DNA of 64,000 bases from the NCBI RefSeq assembly GCF_001864835.1, contig NZ_MJGI01000025.1, positions 559,184 to 623,183 on the forward strand, read 5' to 3'. Origin of the DNA: Curtobacterium sp. MCBA15_001. Its GTDB lineage: Bacteria; Actinomycetota; Actinomycetes; Actinomycetales; Microbacteriaceae. The notes under the pieces are model-generated. The model had not been told where the DNA came from, did no database searches, and was given only the letters and a program-made list of their open reading frames with translations. The first letter of the stretch is position 1. Every line of letters begins with the position of its first letter. Positions 52,652 through 62,262 of the stretch are shown piece after piece. A program made the position numbers and the translations under genes.

Positions 52652-52689
52652 ACGGGAGGCCCGGTGCCAGCTGGCACCGGGCCTCCCGT
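52652..52689. terminator. bidirectional terminator, perfect 38 bp palindrome
   Basis: It has the outer stem ACGGGAGGCCCG and core GGTGCCAG/CTGGCACC with no mismatch. It lies between convergent DUF3093 and DUF4193 genes. The same sequence recurs at 58215-58258. Confidence 0.9.
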
Positions 52690-52704
52690 TCGTTCGTTGC
52701 GTGC

Positions 52705-53004
52705 CTAGAGCGCGGCGCACTCCGCGCAGACCGGTCCGAGCTTCGACTCGTGGTCGAGCTGCGAACGGTGCTTCACGAGGAAGCACTCGACGCACGTGAA
52801 CTCGTCGACCTGCGGGGGGAGCACGACGACGTCGAGGTCGACGTCGCTGAGGTCCTGCCCGGCGAGCTCGAAGCTGCCGGGGTTGTCGGAGTCGTCGTCG
52901 ACGACCCCCGACATCTTGTCGGGCACGCGCTCCTTGAGGGCCTCGATCGACTCCGAGTCGGAGTTGTCGTCGGTCTTCCGGGGGGCGTCGTAATCGGTGG
53001 CCAT
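52705..53004 (-). CDS. DUF4193 zinc-ribbon-like protein
   Basis: The 99-residue acidic protein begins MATDYDAPRKTDDNSDSESI and has two CxxC pairs (FTCVECFLVKHRSQL and VCAECAAL) that can bind zinc. DUF4193 proteins are small and highly expressed across actinobacteria, with unknown function. An ATG two codons upstream (53010) is an alternative start. A good promoter lies 50 bases upstream. Confidence 0.88.
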   Translation of the reverse strand: MATDYDAPRKTDDNSDSESIEALKERVPDKMSGVVDDDSDNPGSFELAGQDLSDVDLDVVVLPPQVDEFTCVECFLVKHRSQLDHESKLGPVCAECAAL

Positions 53005-53054
53005 GCCCATCCATTTCTCGTATCGAGAGGTCGTCGCCGGAGATCGGCGGCGAC

Positions 53055-53083
53055 AGTATCCAACACGCGCCGCCCCGATGCAA
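53055..53083 (-). promoter_or_regulatory. housekeeping promoter of the DUF4193 gene
   Basis: The minus strand has TTGCAT (53083-53078), 17 bases, then GATACT (53060-53055), each four of six to the sigma-70 consensus with ideal spacing. Confidence 0.5.
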
Positions 53084-53279
53084 ACTGAACGCCGAGTGGC
53101 TCGTCTGGCCGTGCAACCCGGCGATGGTGCGGTCCATTCCCGCAGTCCGGGAACCGCGCCGACCCACCTGGGACACGGACCCCGCGGCACGCCCGTGCGC
53201 CTCCCTCGGATCGGCCCGCTCGCGCTGCATACTGCCCGGGTACGACGCACGACCCTCGTGACGCTCGGAAGGCGGAACC

Positions 53280-54305
53280 ATGCAAGACGTGAGAGTCATC
53301 GGAGTGGAGTCCGGGGCACTCCTGCTCGCGACCGACGGCGGCAGCGAGTTCCGCTTGCCCGTCACCTCGGCGCTGCCGGGGCAGGTCCGGCAGGCGAACC
53401 CCGACGGGACGCCGCACAAGCGCGTGTCCCCGAAGGACGTCCAGGCGCGGATCCGCGGTGGCGCTGACGCAGCCGACGTCGCCTCGGCACTCGACGTCGA
53501 CGTCGAGTACGTCCGTCGCTTCGAGGGTCCCGTCCTGGCCGAGCGCGCCTTCGTCCTCGACGCCGCGCGACGGGTCCCGGTCACGCCGACCGAGGACGCC
53601 GCGCCGGACACCTTCGGCGAGGCGATCACCGCCCGGCTCGACGCCGGCGAGGCCTCGGCCGTGACCTGGTCGAGCTGGAAGCACGTCGAGAACGGCTGGA
53701 CCGTGCAGGTCCGCTACACCGCGACCGAGGTCGAGCACGACGCGCAGTGGCGCTTCGACCCGAAGACGTCGACGCTCACGCCCGAGAACGGCGACGCGCA
53801 CCGGCTGTCCCACACCGAGGACGTCGGGCTCACCCCGCGCCTGCGCGCCGTGGAGTCGACCCAGCAGGACACCGACGGCACCCGCTTCGACTCCGGCGCC
53901 TTCCGCGTCGACGAGCCGGACGAGGACGTCACGAACCCCGACGTCGCCGAGCGTGCCCCGCTGCGCCCGCCGCTCCCCCGCATCGGCACGGCCCAGATCG
54001 AGGAGCGCGCTCCCGGCAACGAGACCGCCGACCTGCTCGAGGCCCTCCGCCGCCGTCGGGGCGAGCGCGAGTCCGTCGCCTTCGCCGAACAGCCGCAGGA
54101 CGAGTCGCGCGGCTCGGTGAGCGTCGTCGACATCCCGCTGCAGGGCTTCGAGGACACGAGCGACACCGGCCCGCAGCCGGAGGCCCGACCGGCGTCGGCG
54201 CCCGAGGCCGAGGGGCGTCAGGAGCGCAAGAAGCGCAGCCGTCGCTCGATGCCGAGCTGGGACGAGATCGTCTTCGGCACGCGGCCGGACGACGACCTGG
54301 CCTGA
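53280..54305 (+). CDS. sepH: septation protein SepH
   Basis: The 341-residue protein has the SepH (DUF3071) N-terminal domain: MQDVRVIGVESGALLLATDG, QARIRGGADAADVASALDVD as the helix-turn-helix, and EAITARLDAGEASAVTWSSW. A disordered acidic/basic C terminus ends in SMPSWDEIVFGTRPDDDLA. In Streptomyces SepH binds FtsZ and stimulates its assembly. Length and the conserved ends fit. It is monocistronic. Confidence 0.92.
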   Translation: MQDVRVIGVESGALLLATDGGSEFRLPVTSALPGQVRQANPDGTPHKRVSPKDVQARIRGGADAADVASALDVDVEYVRRFEGPVLAERAFVLDAARRVPVTPTEDAAPDTFGEAITARLDAGEASAVTWSSWKHVENGWTVQVRYTATEVEHDAQWRFDPKTSTLTPENGDAHRLSHTEDVGLTPRLRAVESTQQDTDGTRFDSGAFRVDEPDEDVTNPDVAERAPLRPPLPRIGTAQIEERAPGNETADLLEALRRRRGERESVAFAEQPQDESRGSVSVVDIPLQGFEDTSDTGPQPEARPASAPEAEGRQERKKRSRRSMPSWDEIVFGTRPDDDLA

Positions 54306-54355
54306 GCGTCGCTTCGGCACCCGGACGCGTGATCCGGAGGCGACGACCTGGCCTG
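54290..54355. repeat. 15 bp direct repeat at the sepH 3' end
   Basis: CGACGACCTGGCCTG occurs at 54290-54304 (the last sepH codons) and again at 54341-54355, each after a similar TTCGGCAC-CGG stretch. It looks like a small local duplication of the gene end. Confidence 0.6.
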
Positions 54356-54380
54356 GTCCGGGTCGGTCCGACCCCGACCG

Positions 54381-55538
54381 CTACGTCTGGTTCGCGAAGG
54401 CCCCTGCCAGGCGCAGAGGCACGCCGACCTCGTCGTCGGTCAGCGCCCCGTGCTGCCCGATCATCCGCTTCGGGTCCTTGCGCGGGTCGAGCTCCCGGTC
54501 GTCGTTGAACGCCCACGAGCCTCGCGCCACGACGAGCACGTCGCCGATGCGCGGCAGGACGTCCTCTGCCACGGCACCGAACCACCCGGCCGCCACCGCC
54601 TCGTCACGACTGGCGACGTACGCCCGCTTGCCCACCGACACGCGCCAGGCGTCGACGAGCGCGGGCACGTCGGTCCCCGGTGCGACCGTGAGCTGCCGGC
54701 ACCGCGGGTCCCCCGCCACGCCGACGACGTCGACGAGCAGGTCCGGGTCCATAGCGATGTTCGCCTCGGCCGGTACGTCGAGCACCCCGTGGTCGGCGGT
54801 GACGAGCACGCCGACGTCCGGCGCGACGCGGGCGTCCAGCCGGGCGAGCTCGCCGTCGAGCAGCTCGAGCGACGCCGTCCACCGGTCGGACTGCCACCCG
54901 TGCTTGTGGCCGATCGAGTCGAGCTCCGGAACGTAGAGGTAGACCAGCGCCCGCCCCGTCGCGGTGGCGGCGATCGCGGCGTCCACCCGGTCGGGGATCG
55001 AGTCCGCCGCGACGTACCGGGCGCCGCCGAGCACGTTCGCCGTCATCCCGGACGAGCGGTAGCGCGTGGGACCGACGACGACCGGGTCGACCCCGAGTCC
55101 GGCGGCCGCTGTGAACAGCGTCGGCGACTGCAGCCAGCCGGCCGGGACCTCGTCGTCCCACCCGCTCAGCAGGTTCATCACCGTGCCGGTGTCCGGGTTC
55201 CACCCGCTGTAGCCGACCACGCCGTGGGTGCCGGGCGAGCGCCCGGTCGTCAGCGTGGAGAGCGCCGCCGCGGTCGTCGTGGGGAAGCCGCTGCGCAGCC
55301 GCTTCTTCGTCGCGGCGAGGAACCGGGCGTGGCCGGCACGCGCGCTCAGCGCGTTGGCCCCCAGGCCGTCGACCAGCACGACGACCGCGGAACGGGCGGG
55401 ACGGAGGGCGATCCGTGCCTCCAGGCCGGTGCTGCGCAACCATGCGTCGTCCGCAGCGCCGAGCGCGACGAGACAACTCGGGAGCACGTCGGCGAGGTTC
55501 GCGGTGTCGTCGGGTGTCGTCGGTACGCTGGTTGCCAT
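54381..55538 (-). CDS. alkaline phosphatase-fold protein (nucleotide pyrophosphatase/phosphodiesterase type)
   Basis: The 385-residue protein has the metal- and nucleophile-binding pattern of the superfamily: [20 protein letters not shown], nucleophile Thr in [20 protein letters not shown] and HGVVGY, Asp/His in [20 protein letters not shown] and [11 protein letters not shown]. It hydrolyses phosphodiester or pyrophosphate bonds. No signal peptide is visible, so it is probably cytoplasmic. The ATG at 55538 gives the family start. Confidence 0.87.
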   Translation of the reverse strand: MATSVPTTPDDTANLADVLPSCLVALGAADDAWLRSTGLEARIALRPARSAVVVLVDGLGANALSARAGHARFLAATKKRLRSGFPTTTAAALSTLTTGRSPGTHGVVGYSGWNPDTGTVMNLLSGWDDEVPAGWLQSPTLFTAAAGLGVDPVVVGPTRYRSSGMTANVLGGARYVAADSIPDRVDAAIAATATGRALVYLYVPELDSIGHKHGWQSDRWTASLELLDGELARLDARVAPDVGVLVTADHGVLDVPAEANIAMDPDLLVDVVGVAGDPRCRQLTVAPGTDVPALVDAWRVSVGKRAYVASRDEAVAAGWFGAVAEDVLPRIGDVLVVARGSWAFNDDRELDPRKDPKRMIGQHGALTDDEVGVPLRLAGAFANQT

Positions 55539-55597
55539 CCCCACGAGTCTCCCAGATCCCACTGGGCCTGGTCCTCGTGGGACCGCAGAGAGGTGTC

Positions 55598-58090
55598 ATG
55601 GCACGCACGGACGCAGTCGGCCTGCCCGACGGTGAGCGCATCGAGGACGTCGACGTCTCCGAGGAGATGCAGGGCTCGTTCCTCGAGTACGCGTACTCCG
55701 TCATCTACTCGCGCGCGCTCCCCGACGCCCGCGACGGCCTCAAGCCCGTGCAGCGACGCATCCTGTACCAGATGTCCGAGATGGGGCTGCGGCCGGACCG
55801 CGGCCACGTCAAGAGCGCCCGCGTCACCGGCGAGGTGATGGGCAAGCTGCACCCGCACGGTGACGGCGCGATCTACGACGCCCTGGTCCGCATGGCGCAG
55901 CCGTTCACGATGCGCGTGCCGCTCGTCGACGGGCACGGCAACTTCGGCTCGCTCGACGACGGCCCCGCCGCCGCGCGGTACACCGAGGCGCGCCTGGCCG
56001 AGCCGTCCATGGCGATGACCGCGGGCCTCGGCGAGGACGTCGTCGACTTCGTCCCGAACTACGACAACCAGATCATGCAGCCCGGCGTGCTGCCCGCCGC
56101 GTTCCCGAACCTGCTCGTCAACGGGGCGTCGGGCATCGCGGTCGGCATGGCGACGAACATGGCGCCGCACAACCTGGGCGAGGTGGTCGAGGCCGCCAAG
56201 CACCTCCTGATGAACCCGCAGGCCACGCTCGAAGAGCTGATGGAGTTCGTCCCCGGTCCCGATCTGCCATCCGGCGGCACGATCGTGGGGCTGTCCGGCG
56301 TGCGGGACGCCTACGCCACCGGTCGCGGCACGTTCCGCACCCGGGCGAAGGTCGCGGTCGAGTCACTCACCCCGCGCAAGACCGGCCTGGTCGTCACCGA
56401 GCTGCCCTACCTGGTCGGACCGGAGCGGGTGATCGAGAAGATCAAGGACGGCGTCCAGTCCAAGAAGCTCGTCGGCATCTCGGACGTCAACGACCTCACC
56501 GACCGCAACCACGGCCTGCGGCTCGTCATCGGCATCAAGTCCGGCTTCAACGCGTCCGCAGTGCTCGAGCAGCTGTACAAGCACACGCCGCTCGAAGAGG
56601 GCTTCGGCATCAACAACGTCGCGCTGGTCGGCGGATCGCCCCGGACGCTCGGGCTGCGCGAACTGCTCGACGTGTACGTCCAGCACCGCATCGCGGTCGT
56701 CACCCGGCGCTCCGAGTACCGTCTCGCGCGTCGCCGGGAGCGGCTGCACCTGGTCGAGGGGTTGCTCGTCGCGATCCTCGACATCGACGAGGTCATCGAG
56801 GTCATCCGTTCGTCGGACGACTCCGAGGCAGCGCGCACCCGGCTGCAGGACGTGTTCGACCTGTCCGAGGTGCAGGCCGAGTACATCCTCGAACTGCGGC
56901 TCCGGCGCCTCACCAAGTTCTCGCGGCTCGAGCTCGAGGGCGAGCGCGACCAGTTGCTCGCCGAGATCGCCGCCCTCGAAGAACTGCTCGCGTCGGACGA
57001 CCGACTCCGCGCCCAGGTGGCCCTCGAGCTCACGGAGGTGTCCGACCAGTTCGCCACCCCGCGTCGCACCCTGCTGACCGAGGCCGACGCCCCCGTCCGC
57101 GGTGGTCGCAAGGCCGTCGTCGACCCCGAGGACCTGCAGGTCGCCGATGCCCCGTGCCGGGTGCTGCTCTCCACGACGGGTCGGGTCATCCGCGTCGACG
57201 TGGCGCCGTCCGAGCTCGACGTCGTCCGGGTCCCCAAGCGCTCCAAGCACGACGCCGTCCTGTCGTCGGTGCTCAGCACCGTGCGCGGCCAGGTCGGAGC
57301 ACTCACGGCCACCGGTCGTGTCGTGCGGTTCTCCCCCGTGGACGTCCCCGCGGTCCCGCCGGCAGCCGTCCGGCTCGACGCCGGGGTTCGCATCAACGAC
57401 TACGTCGGCATCCCCCGGAACGAACGGGTCGTCGCGATCGTGGACCTGACCACCGCCACGGCCGACTCGCTGGCGATCGGCACCGCGCAGGGCGTCGTCA
57501 AGCGTGTGGTCCCCGGCGCCTGGCCGGACAAGCCCGAGTTCCCCGCGATCGGTCTGAAGTCCGGCGACGCGGTGGTCGGTGCCGCCCAGGCCCCGGAGAC
57601 CGACGACCTGGTGTTCGTCACCTCGAACGCCCAGCTGCTGCGCTTCGGCGCCGGGGCCGTCCGGCCGCAGGGGCTGCCCGCGGGCGGTGTCGCCGGTGTC
57701 GCCCTGGCATCGGGAGCGTCAGTGATCTGGTTCGGGTCCGTCACCCCGTCCGAGGACGCCGTCGTCGCCACCGTGTCGACCTCGTCGTCCGCGCTGCCGG
57801 GCACCGAGACCGGGCGCGCCAAGGTGTCCGCGCTGTCCGAGTTCCCCGCGAAGGGCCGGGCGACGCAGGGGGTCCGTGCCCACGCGTTCCTGAAGGGCGA
57901 GGACGGCCTCACCGTGGCGTGGGCCGGCATCGCGCCGCCGCACGCGGTCGGTGCCGACGGGGCCGCCCGAACGCTGCCGGACTGGATGTCCAAGCGCGAC
58001 GGGTCGGGCAGTCCGCTCGACGCCGAAGTCGCGTCGATCGGCGGCAGCGCCCAGTCACACTCCTCGGCGAGCACGACTGACGCGGACTGA
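55598..58090 (+). CDS. parC: DNA topoisomerase IV subunit A (type IIA topoisomerase)
   Basis: The 830-residue protein has the breakage-reunion domain: [40 protein letters not shown], and active-site Tyr in [21 protein letters not shown] coiled-coil gate and six-bladed C-terminal repeats follow. The GyrA-box (Q-x-RGG-x-G) is not visible, only PVRGGRK, and the gene is convergent with parE rather than next to gyrB at an origin. This favours ParC over GyrA. AGAGG precedes the ATG. Confidence 0.86.
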   Translation: MARTDAVGLPDGERIEDVDVSEEMQGSFLEYAYSVIYSRALPDARDGLKPVQRRILYQMSEMGLRPDRGHVKSARVTGEVMGKLHPHGDGAIYDALVRMAQPFTMRVPLVDGHGNFGSLDDGPAAARYTEARLAEPSMAMTAGLGEDVVDFVPNYDNQIMQPGVLPAAFPNLLVNGASGIAVGMATNMAPHNLGEVVEAAKHLLMNPQATLEELMEFVPGPDLPSGGTIVGLSGVRDAYATGRGTFRTRAKVAVESLTPRKTGLVVTELPYLVGPERVIEKIKDGVQSKKLVGISDVNDLTDRNHGLRLVIGIKSGFNASAVLEQLYKHTPLEEGFGINNVALVGGSPRTLGLRELLDVYVQHRIAVVTRRSEYRLARRRERLHLVEGLLVAILDIDEVIEVIRSSDDSEAARTRLQDVFDLSEVQAEYILELRLRRLTKFSRLELEGERDQLLAEIAALEELLASDDRLRAQVALELTEVSDQFATPRRTLLTEADAPVRGGRKAVVDPEDLQVADAPCRVLLSTTGRVIRVDVAPSELDVVRVPKRSKHDAVLSSVLSTVRGQVGALTATGRVVRFSPVDVPAVPPAAVRLDAGVRINDYVGIPRNERVVAIVDLTTATADSLAIGTAQGVVKRVVPGAWPDKPEFPAIGLKSGDAVVGAAQAPETDDLVFVTSNAQLLRFGAGAVRPQGLPAGGVAGVALASGASVIWFGSVTPSEDAVVATVSTSSSALPGTETGRAKVSALSEFPAKGRATQGVRAHAFLKGEDGLTVAWAGIAPPHAVGADGAARTLPDWMSKRDGSGSPLDAEVASIGGSAQSHSSASTTDAD

Positions 58091-58214
58091 ACTCTGCCGT
58101 CGTCGGAGGCAGCGGCTCCCGATCTCGGCGTGCGCGCGCCTCAAGCGACACGTCTCCGCCGACAGTCGGCACTGATCTGTCGCTTTCGCGGGGGTGACGG
58201 GCGCGACCACCCAC

Positions 58215-58258
58215 CGGACGGGAGGCCCGGTGCCAGCTGGCACCGGGCCTCCCGTCCG
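58215..58258. terminator. bidirectional terminator, perfect 44 bp palindrome
   Basis: It lies between convergent parC and parE. The central 38 bp are identical to the palindrome at 52652-52689. No mismatch is seen in the 22 bp arms. Confidence 0.9.
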
Positions 58259-58271
58259 TCGCGTGCCGCGG

Positions 58272-60398
58272 CTACACGTCGATGCGGTCGCGGTCCAGGC
58301 CCTCGCCCGCCAGGATGAACTCCTTGCGCGGGGCCACGTCGTTGCCCATCAGCAGCTCGAAGACCTTCGCGGCCCCCTCGGCGTCGCTGACGTTCACCCG
58401 ACGCAGGGTGCGGTGCGCCCGGTCCATCGTGGTCTCCGCCAACTGGTCCGCGTCCATCTCCCCCAGGCCCTTGTAGCGCTGGATCGGCTCCTGGTACTTC
58501 TTGCCCTGCTTGGCGAGCTTCTTCAGCAGCGTCTGGAGCTCCTGCTCGGAGTAGGTGTAGATCGTGTCGTTCGGCTTGCCGCGGTTCACCACGACGACCC
58601 GGTGCAGCGGCGGCACCGCGGCGAACACCCGGCCCTGCTCGATCATCGGCCGCATGTACCGGAAGAACAGCGTCAGCAGCAGCGTCCGGATGTGCGCCCC
58701 GTCGACGTCGGCGTCCGACATGATGATGACCTTGCCGTAGCGCGCCTGGTCCAGCTCGAACGTGCGGCCCGACCCGGCCCCGATGACCTGGATGATCGAG
58801 GCGCACTCGGTGTTGGAGAGCATGTCCGAGACGGACGCCTTCTGCACGTTGAGGATCTTCCCGCGGATCGGCAGCAGCGCCTGGTACTCGCTGTTCCGCG
58901 CGAGCTTGGCGGTGCCGAGCGCGGAGTCGCCCTCGACGATGAAGAGCTCGGTGCCCTCGACGTCGTTCGACCGGCAGTCGGCGAGCTTCGTCGGCAGCGA
59001 GGAGTTCTCCAGCGCGTTCTTCCGACGCTGCGTCTCCTTGTGTGCGCGGGCCGAGATGCGGGACTTCATCTCGGAGACGACCTTCTCGAGCAGCATCGCG
59101 GCCTGCGCCTTCTCGGTGCGCTGCGTCGAGGTGAGGATCTCGGTCATCCGCGTAGCGACCACCTGGTCGACGATCTTGCGGACCGCCGGGGTGCCGAGGA
59201 CCTCTTTCGTCTGGCCCTCGAACTGCGGCTCGGGCAGCCGGACGGTGAGCACCGCGGTCATGCCCGCGAGCACGTCGTCCTTGTCGAGCTTGTCCTGCCC
59301 GACCTTGAGCTTGCGGGCGTTCGCCTCGACCTGGGTCCGCACGGCCTTCATCACGCCGCTCTCGAAGCCGGTCTGGTGCGTGCCGCCCTTGGGCGTGGCG
59401 ATGATGTTGACGAAGCTGCGGAACACCGTCTCGTAGCCGCCGCCCCACCGGAGCGCCAGGTCGACCTCGCACGAGCGCTCGACGTCGGTGGAGACCATGT
59501 GGCCCTTGTCGTCGAGCATCGGCACGGTCTCGGTGAAGGTCCCGGTCCCCTGCACACGCCACACGTCGGTGATCGCGGAGTCCGGCGCCAGGTGCTCGAC
59601 GAACTCGCTGATGCCGCCCTCGTACCGGAAGCGCTCCACCACGGGGCCGCTCTCGATCGGGACGCCGGTCGCCGCTGCGCGCTCCGCCGCTGCCTGGATC
59701 GCTGCCGGGCGCTCGTCGGTGATGGTCAGGCCGAGCCCCGGCACCAGGAACGCCGTCTGCCGGGCGCGGGTGACCAGGTCGGACATGCTGAAGGCGGCGT
59801 CCTTCGTGAAGATCTGCCGGTCCGCCCAGTACCGGATGCGCGACCCGGTGACGCCCTTGCGCACCTTGCCGACGACGCGGAGCTCGCTGCCCGAGGTGAA
59901 CGGCGCGAAGGGCGCATCCGGGCCGATGCCGTCGGCGTCGTCGAAGACGCCCGGCTCGCCGCGGTGGAACGACATCGCGTAGGTCTTGCCGCCGCGGTCG
60001 ACCTCGACATCGAGGCGCTCGGACAGCGCGTTCACGACCGACGCGCCGACACCGTGCAGGCCGCCCGAGGCCGCGTACGACCCTGAGCCGAACTTGCCGC
60101 CCGCGTGCAGCTTCGTGAAGACGACCTCGACGCCGGTCAGGCCGGTCTTGGGTTCGACGTCGACCGGGATGCCCCGCGCGGTGTCGGTGACCTCGACGGA
60201 GCCGTCCGGGAACAACCGCACCCCGATCTCGTCACCGTGTCCGGCGAGGGCTTCGTCGACGGAGTTGTCGATGATCTCCCACAGGCAGTGCATCAGGCCG
60301 CGCGAGTCGGTCGACCCGATGTACATGCCGGGACGCTTCCGGACAGCCTCGAGTCCTTCGAGGACGGAGAGATGGCGCGCGGAATAGTCGGAGCTCAC
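58272..60398 (-). CDS. parE: DNA topoisomerase IV subunit B (type IIA topoisomerase ATPase)
   Basis: The 708-residue protein has the GHKL ATPase domain: VRKRPGMYIGSTDSRGLMHC, EIIDNSVDEALAGHGDEIGV, and KFGSGSYAASGGLHGVGASV. The TOPRIM domain has FIVEGDSALG and IMSDADVDGAHIRTLLL, and a C-terminal RYKGLGEMDADQLAETTMD follows. It decatenates chromosomes with ParC. TAGGCT ends six bases before its GTG, so it is likely leaderless. Confidence 0.9.
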   Translation of the reverse strand: MSSDYSARHLSVLEGLEAVRKRPGMYIGSTDSRGLMHCLWEIIDNSVDEALAGHGDEIGVRLFPDGSVEVTDTARGIPVDVEPKTGLTGVEVVFTKLHAGGKFGSGSYAASGGLHGVGASVVNALSERLDVEVDRGGKTYAMSFHRGEPGVFDDADGIGPDAPFAPFTSGSELRVVGKVRKGVTGSRIRYWADRQIFTKDAAFSMSDLVTRARQTAFLVPGLGLTITDERPAAIQAAAERAAATGVPIESGPVVERFRYEGGISEFVEHLAPDSAITDVWRVQGTGTFTETVPMLDDKGHMVSTDVERSCEVDLALRWGGGYETVFRSFVNIIATPKGGTHQTGFESGVMKAVRTQVEANARKLKVGQDKLDKDDVLAGMTAVLTVRLPEPQFEGQTKEVLGTPAVRKIVDQVVATRMTEILTSTQRTEKAQAAMLLEKVVSEMKSRISARAHKETQRRKNALENSSLPTKLADCRSNDVEGTELFIVEGDSALGTAKLARNSEYQALLPIRGKILNVQKASVSDMLSNTECASIIQVIGAGSGRTFELDQARYGKVIIMSDADVDGAHIRTLLLTLFFRYMRPMIEQGRVFAAVPPLHRVVVVNRGKPNDTIYTYSEQELQTLLKKLAKQGKKYQEPIQRYKGLGEMDADQLAETTMDRAHRTLRRVNVSDAEGAAKVFELLMGNDVAPRKEFILAGEGLDRDRIDV

Positions 60399-60587
60399 CC
60401 ATCGAGCCTACCGAGCGGGCGGACACCCCCGCGATGACACCCGCTCTGGGGATGATCGATCCGCGCTCAGCGAAACGGGGAGCCGCAATGCCCTGCTCCC
60501 AGCCATCACGTGTTGAAATGGGTCAACCAGCCCGCACCAGTGCGAGTTGCCCGACCCGCACCCCTGCGATCCGTGAGGAGCACAGCA

Positions 60588-60812
60588 ATGACCCAGACCG
60601 TGCAGGACCTCTCCATCGACGAACTCGGCAACCACCAGCTCACCGCTGCCGACCGCTGCGACAGCTGCGGAGCGCAGGCCTACATCCGCGCCACCATGGC
60701 CAGCGGCGAACTGTTCTTCTGCGCCCACCACGGCGCCGAGTTCAAGGACAAGCTCGCGGCGACCGCCATCGAGTGGCACGACGAGAGCAGCCGACTCCAC
60801 GAGTCGAAGTAG
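60588..60812 (+). CDS. DUF7455 small zinc-binding protein
   Basis: The 74-residue protein begins MTQTVQDLSIDELGNHQLTA and has RCDSCGAQAYIRATMASGEL with FFCAHH. The CxxC and CxHH residues can bind zinc. It matches DUF7455, a small actinobacterial family found near parE/sigA. GAGGAG lies before the ATG. Function is unknown. Confidence 0.85.
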   Translation: MTQTVQDLSIDELGNHQLTAADRCDSCGAQAYIRATMASGELFFCAHHGAEFKDKLAATAIEWHDESSRLHESK

Positions 60813-60838
60813 TCGCGTCCGACGCGACCGCACAGCAC

Positions 60839-60876
60839 ACGGGAGGCCCGGTACCAGTTGGTACCGGGCCTCCCGT
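60839..60876. terminator. bidirectional terminator with compensatory changes
   Basis: A 38 bp palindrome of the GGAGGCCCG family whose core is GGTACCAG/TTGGTACC instead of GGTGCCAG/CTGGCACC. The paired changes keep the stem intact. It lies between convergent genes. Confidence 0.88.
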
Positions 60877-60890
60877 CGTTCCGTGGCCGG

Positions 60891-61349
60891 TCAGAATTCC
60901 CGGTTCAGCGCCCAGGCAGCGCCACGGTAGCTGTTCGGGCCCCATTCGCCGTCGATCGGGCCGCTGTACTGGCCGTGCGCAGCCGCCCAGCGCTGCAACG
61001 CTCGGATGACCTCCTCGCTCTCCCAGTTGTGGAGGTCACCGGCTCGGAAGTACCCGCCCTTCGCGAGCTGCTCCGAGACGCCGGTCCACGAGTTCGGCCC
61101 CATCACGCCGTCGATCGGTCCCTTGTAGCCGTAGTAGCCGGCCATGCTGCCGAGGCACTGCAGGCGCTTGTAGAAGATCGTGCCCGGGACGCCGTCGAAC
61201 TCAGTCGTGGTCGTCGGGACCGAGCTGCAAGCGCCGGCGATCCGTGGCGTCGAGGCTTCGGCAGGTGCCGGCTGGATGACTGCCCCCGCGGTGGTCAGCG
61301 ACATGACGAGTGCGCTGAACAGGACGATGACGTGCTTGGTGTGGTGCAT
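60891..61349 (-). CDS. secreted protein with peptidoglycan-binding-like repeats
   Basis: The 152-residue protein has a signal peptide (MHHTKHVIVLFSALVMSLTT, cleavage near AEA-ST, residue 32). Two similar repeats of the peptidoglycan-binding type follow: GPIDGVMGPNSWTGVSEQL near 78 and GPIDGEWGPNSYRGAAWAL near 128. The two Cys (about 41 and 65) may form a disulfide. No catalytic domain is present, so it may bind the wall or block other enzymes. AAGGAGG precedes the ATG. Confidence 0.75.
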   Translation of the reverse strand: MHHTKHVIVLFSALVMSLTTAGAVIQPAPAEASTPRIAGACSSVPTTTTEFDGVPGTIFYKRLQCLGSMAGYYGYKGPIDGVMGPNSWTGVSEQLAKGGYFRAGDLHNWESEEVIRALQRWAAAHGQYSGPIDGEWGPNSYRGAAWALNREF

Positions 61350-61424
61350 GAGACCTCCTTGTTGGCCTCCAACATGTCACATCCGGCGCATCAGCACAGG
61401 AGTTGCCGTCCGTTGCCATCGGGA

Positions 61425-61466
61425 ACGACGGAAGGCCGGGCCCGATCGGGCCCGGCCTTCCGTCGT
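61425..61466. terminator. perfect 42 bp palindromic terminator after the GatD-like gene
   Basis: It has a 21 bp arm with no mismatch (ACGACGGAAGGCCGGGCCCG start), 22 bp past the stop of the GatD-like gene on the minus strand. Its sequence differs from the GGAGGCCCG family. Confidence 0.88.
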
Positions 61467-61488
61467 CATCTTCGATGACGCACCGCTG

Positions 61489-62262
61489 TCAGGCGATGCG
61501 CTTGAAGGCCTTGTCGACGTAGCGGTCGACCGTGGCACGCGCCTCGTGTGCGTAGCGGTCGATGTCCGCGGTCCGTGCGGGGTCCGGGGCGTACGCGCGG
61601 CCGAGCCGTGCGGTCGCGGCGGCGAGCACGGCATCGGTGAGCGCCGGGTTCAGCGGCAGGAGCGGACCCTGCGCGTGCGTGCCGAAGGAGGTGCCGACGA
61701 CGGCTCCCTCCACCGGCTGCCCGGCCTGGTTGCCGCCGCCCGACACGACGTCTGCGAAGGGGGTGACCCCCGCGCCGAGTTCGATCCTGGTGGCGTGGTC
61801 CTCGAACGCGGCGAGACGCTTCGACGCACCAGCAAGCAGCGGGTAGCGGGTCTCGAGCACGAAGTAGTTCACCCGACGCTCGGCGCCGCGGACGGCCCGG
61901 GCATCGAACACGCCGAAGCCATCGACGGGTGCGCCGTCCGTGGGGACGACCTGACGGGTGGCGAGGTCGAAGCCACCACCGACGGCCACGATCGGCACGC
62001 CGGCGGCGGCGAGGTCGCGCAGCGGGGCGGCCACCCGGGTCACGTCCGCACCGAGGGACCGCATCGCGCTGAGCGGGCCGTTGCCGATGACGACGACGTC
62101 GGCCTCGGTGGGCAGGGCGTCGCCCGGCGCGTACTCGAGCACCTGGGTGTCCAGGTCGGCCGCTGCCGCCCGGCGGGTCAGGGCGACGACGTTGCCGCGG
62201 TCGCCGGAGACCCCCATCTGGCGCGGGTACACGTGCAGGATGGTCAGGCGATCGGCCGTCAT
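61489..62262 (-). CDS. GatD-like class I glutamine amidotransferase lacking the catalytic residues
   Basis: The 257-residue protein keeps the GatD fold markers (HVYPRQMGVSGDRGNVVALT and GVVGTSFGTHAQGPLLPLNP-like end), but the active site is changed. Gly95 stands where the nucleophilic Cys of the AICGGF motif should be (IVAVGGGFDLATR). Gln198 replaces the histidine of the GTYxHGP motif (GTHAQGP). The protein has no cysteine at all. In S. aureus GatD supplies ammonia to MurT for amidation of lipid II D-Glu; this one cannot hydrolyse glutamine by that route. It overlaps the MurT-like gene by four bases. Confidence 0.8.
   Translation of the reverse strand: MTADRLTILHVYPRQMGVSGDRGNVVALTRRAAAADLDTQVLEYAPGDALPTEADVVVIGNGPLSAMRSLGADVTRVAAPLRDLAAAGVPIVAVGGGFDLATRQVVPTDGAPVDGFGVFDARAVRGAERRVNYFVLETRYPLLAGASKRLAAFEDHATRIELGAGVTPFADVVSGGGNQAGQPVEGAVVGTSFGTHAQGPLLPLNPALTDAVLAAATARLGRAYAPDPARTADIDRYAHEARATVDRYVDKAFKRIA

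Noticed and set aside
55598..60398. Calling the pair gyrA/gyrB
   Set aside because: The two genes are convergent, no origin-region genes (dnaA, dnaN, recF) are near, and the subunit A has no clear GyrA-box. Topoisomerase IV fits better, though sequence alone is not final.
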